NCBI RefSeq assembly: GCF_000006405.1
Contig: NW_003216498.1
Location: 431,088-486,360 of the forward strand
Direction of reading: 5' to 3'
Length of the DNA: 55,273 nucleotides
From: Perkinsus marinus ATCC 50983
Lineage: Eukaryota > Perkinsozoa > Perkinsida > Perkinsidae
In this document: positions 53,582 to 55,273 of the stretch, piece after piece
Numbering within the stretch: position 1 is the first letter of the stretch
Layout: each line of letters opens with the position of its first letter
Program-made: the position numbers and the translations under genes
The notes under the pieces: generated by a model
Told to the model about the DNA's origin: nothing
Database searches by the model: none
The model's input: only the letters and a program-made list of their open reading frames with translations

Positions 53582-53608
53582 GTACCGCTGTAGAGTCTAC
53601 AGCGGTAC
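53582..53608. repeat. 27-bp perfect palindrome
   Basis: GTACCGCTGTAGA and its exact complement TCTACAGCGGTAC flank one G. A related GTACTGCTGTAGACA lies about 40 bp to the left. It sits downstream of the LINE fragment. Confidence 0.8.
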
Positions 53609-53908
53609 AACCCGAACTCGGAGACAACTGCTCCACGTTTCACTCCCTCTTGCCCAAGCTAGCCACCTCCACCTGTGATCTCCCAGGGAGATTCTCCTTC
53701 TGTGGGTACCGCCTACTCTTGCTGTGTGGGATTGGGAGACTCCCGTTCGCTGGTCCCGTTAGTTCTTATCGACCTCTACTCAGAGTAGACTACTCTTTTA
53801 TTTCTGTCATGACATGGGAATTCACTGCCGCTCTTTACCACTTTAGCGTGCATTAGTCGTTGTAAGGGCGATACGCCAACAGGCGTGTAACGCCCCGGTA
53901 ATAGGCGT

Positions 53909-54987
53909 ACCTGGGTTTGAGAGGAATTGAGCGGGAGTACTCGAGATTGGACGACGGTTGTAATAAAAGAATGAAAATTGCATGAGACATTCCAGATCCA
54001 AAACCATAAAATTTTAAGCATAATCGCAGTGTAGTTGGGAATGAAGGAGTAGAAACTACAAAGAAAGGAAGAGGTTATGAAGAGGAGCCGAATGATAGGT
54101 ACATTACTAGACATGGGCACCCTTGCCCGGCCCCGGCGACCCGATTCGCCCCGGCCCGGCCCCGGAACGAGCCGGGCCGGGCCGGGTCAAAGTCACAAAC
54201 CCGGCTCCCCGCCAGTGTTGCCGGGGTCATGCGGGTGAGCGGGCGAAAAATGACCCGCAGCTGTCCGCGGGTCACCCGGAAACCCGTCAGCGCAGATATT
54301 TCAAGCCATTTACAGTGCTCTTAGTTGTACCTAGCGCGGAATTTCGCGTTAATTTCCAGGGATCATCGCGATACCTGAAAATTAACGCGCACTTCGCGTT
54401 TCAATCGCGTGACTTAGCACATTGGAATATTGTTTCATCCATGCTGATATTGGTTCTTCTTGACAAGAAGTTCTTACCGTCAATCATGTCCGAATGGCCT
54501 TCCTGCCTGGCGATTCGGGCCGGGTTACCCGGCCAACCCGGCGGGCCCTCTAAACCCGGAACATGGGTAAGAAAAGACTGCCGGGACACCGGGGCCGGGC
54601 CGGGGAAGCGGGTTCAAAGGCTGCCGGGCCGGGCCGGGCCGGGCGACTAGAAAATCGCCGGGTGCCCACCCCTATACATTACCGTATCAGACTGTGATGT
54701 AGTAGAAATAGGAGCGTTTGGAAGTTGGCCGTTTGAACGTTTTAACGCACTTTTCGGGCGGTTGCATGTACAGGAAATGCAAGTACATGCAGTGCAGGAA
54801 ATATACACGACAGGTTCCACGGCAGATTCCACGTTGTGGAATGAGTAGAAATGGTTGCTTGCAGGGAAAAAGCAGGTTGGGCTCATTAGGTATCGAGAAT
54901 GAGATAGAAATAGTCGAGAGGAGCATATCGACATGTTGGAAGGAATGTGAACGCGCAGGATATCGCGAGAAAAACGTTTTTGATATT
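53909..54987. repeat. Full unit of a ~504-bp tandem repeat (interrupted)
   Basis: Begins ACCTGGGTTTGAGAGGAATT and runs to AACGTTTTTGATATT, after which the sequence starts again. Removing the 567-bp hAT-type insertion and one 8-bp duplication leaves about 504 bp. Confidence 0.8.
54108..54674. mobile_element. GC-rich hAT-type MITE
   Basis: The 567-bp element starts TAGACATGGGCACCC and ends GGGTGCCCACCCCTA, fitting the hAT-type terminus (TAGGGGTGGGCA...). It is flanked by a perfect 8-bp duplication TACATTAC (54100-54107 and 54675-54682), the hAT target length. The next repeat unit has the empty site (GGTACATTGCCGTATC, about 55158). Both ends are extreme CCCGG/GGCCCGG-rich sequence. No transposase is encoded. 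Confidence 0.85.
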
Positions 54988-55273
54988 ACCTGGATTTGAG
55001 AGGAATTGAGCGGGAGTGCTCGAGAATGCACGACCTTTGCATGACACATTCCATATCCAAAATCATAAAATTTTAAGCATAATCGCAGTGTAGTTGGGAA
55101 TGAAGGAGTAGAAAGTATACAGAAAGACAGAGATTATGAAGAGGAGCAGAATGATAGGTACATTGCCGTATCAGACTGTGATGTAGTAAGAACAGGAGCG
55201 CTTGGAAGTTGGCCGTTTGAACGTTTTAACGCACTTCTTCGAGCAACGATTATGTTTGCTCTGCTATTTAGTT
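54988..55273. repeat. Next unit of the ~504-bp tandem repeat, cut by the window end
   Basis: Repeats 53909 onward (ACCTGGATTTGAGAGGAATT, TAAGCATAATCGCAGTGTAG, GGAAGTTGGCCGTTTGAACG) with scattered differences and without the hAT insertion. The array probably continues beyond the window. Confidence 0.8.

Overview
The window looks like nuclear DNA of an intron-rich unicellular eukaryote, most likely an alveolate of the Perkinsus kind. The reasons are dense genes with many very short GT-AG introns (mostly 30-65 bp), a p43/tRip-type tRNA-binding protein, apicomplexan/dinoflagellate-style phosphatases and a cyclic-nucleotide phosphodiesterase, a stand-alone receiver protein, and a 19-base match (from memory) to the dinoflagellate/Perkinsus spliced-leader sequence. 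The genus call is inference. Exon joins were worked out by hand from reading frames and family conservation, not from transcripts.

Layout. 0.4-1.7 kb: secreted protein gene (-). 3.2-7.0 kb: CheY-like receiver protein (-), ribosomal protein eL14 (+), PP1 phosphatase with ten exons (+). 7.6-13.7 kb: a coiled-coil protein (-) and a two-exon MMPL/RND transporter (-), plus weak models. 16.7-18.8 kb: PDE with an RIIa-like docking helix (-). 19.9-24.2 kb: GPI mannosyltransferase PIG-B and transketolase (+). 24.3-33.6 kb: a plus-strand run of p43/tRip-like protein, holocytochrome c synthase, a 14-exon SLC22-like transporter and seryl-tRNA synthetase. 33.7-36.7 kb: unresolved secretory or membrane genes (-). 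36.2-42.2 kb: two versions of one locus on either side of a 100-N gap. One carries a 123-bp MITE; the other carries a 3.6-kb element with 1.3-kb inverted arms. 42.6-48.9 kb: a 16-exon PLP decarboxylase and a PP2C phosphatase (+). 49.9-52.2 kb: tandem 14-3-3 genes (-). 52.7-55.3 kb: a roughly 504-bp tandem repeat broken up by a LINE fragment and a GC-rich hAT-type MITE.

The genes are ordinary housekeeping and signalling genes: translation (eL14, SerRS, tRNA-binding cofactor), carbon and heme metabolism (transketolase, cytochrome c heme lyase), and phosphorylation or cAMP/cGMP signalling (PP1, PP2C, PDE, 14-3-3, receiver). They form no operon-like pathway.

The unusual biology is in the introns. 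A family of roughly 161-186-bp inverted-repeat elements sits only in introns here, and in one or two cases its own termini appear to supply the splice sites. A second class of introns carries tRNA B-box-like sequence in either orientation. Together they suggest mobile DNA being turned into introns.
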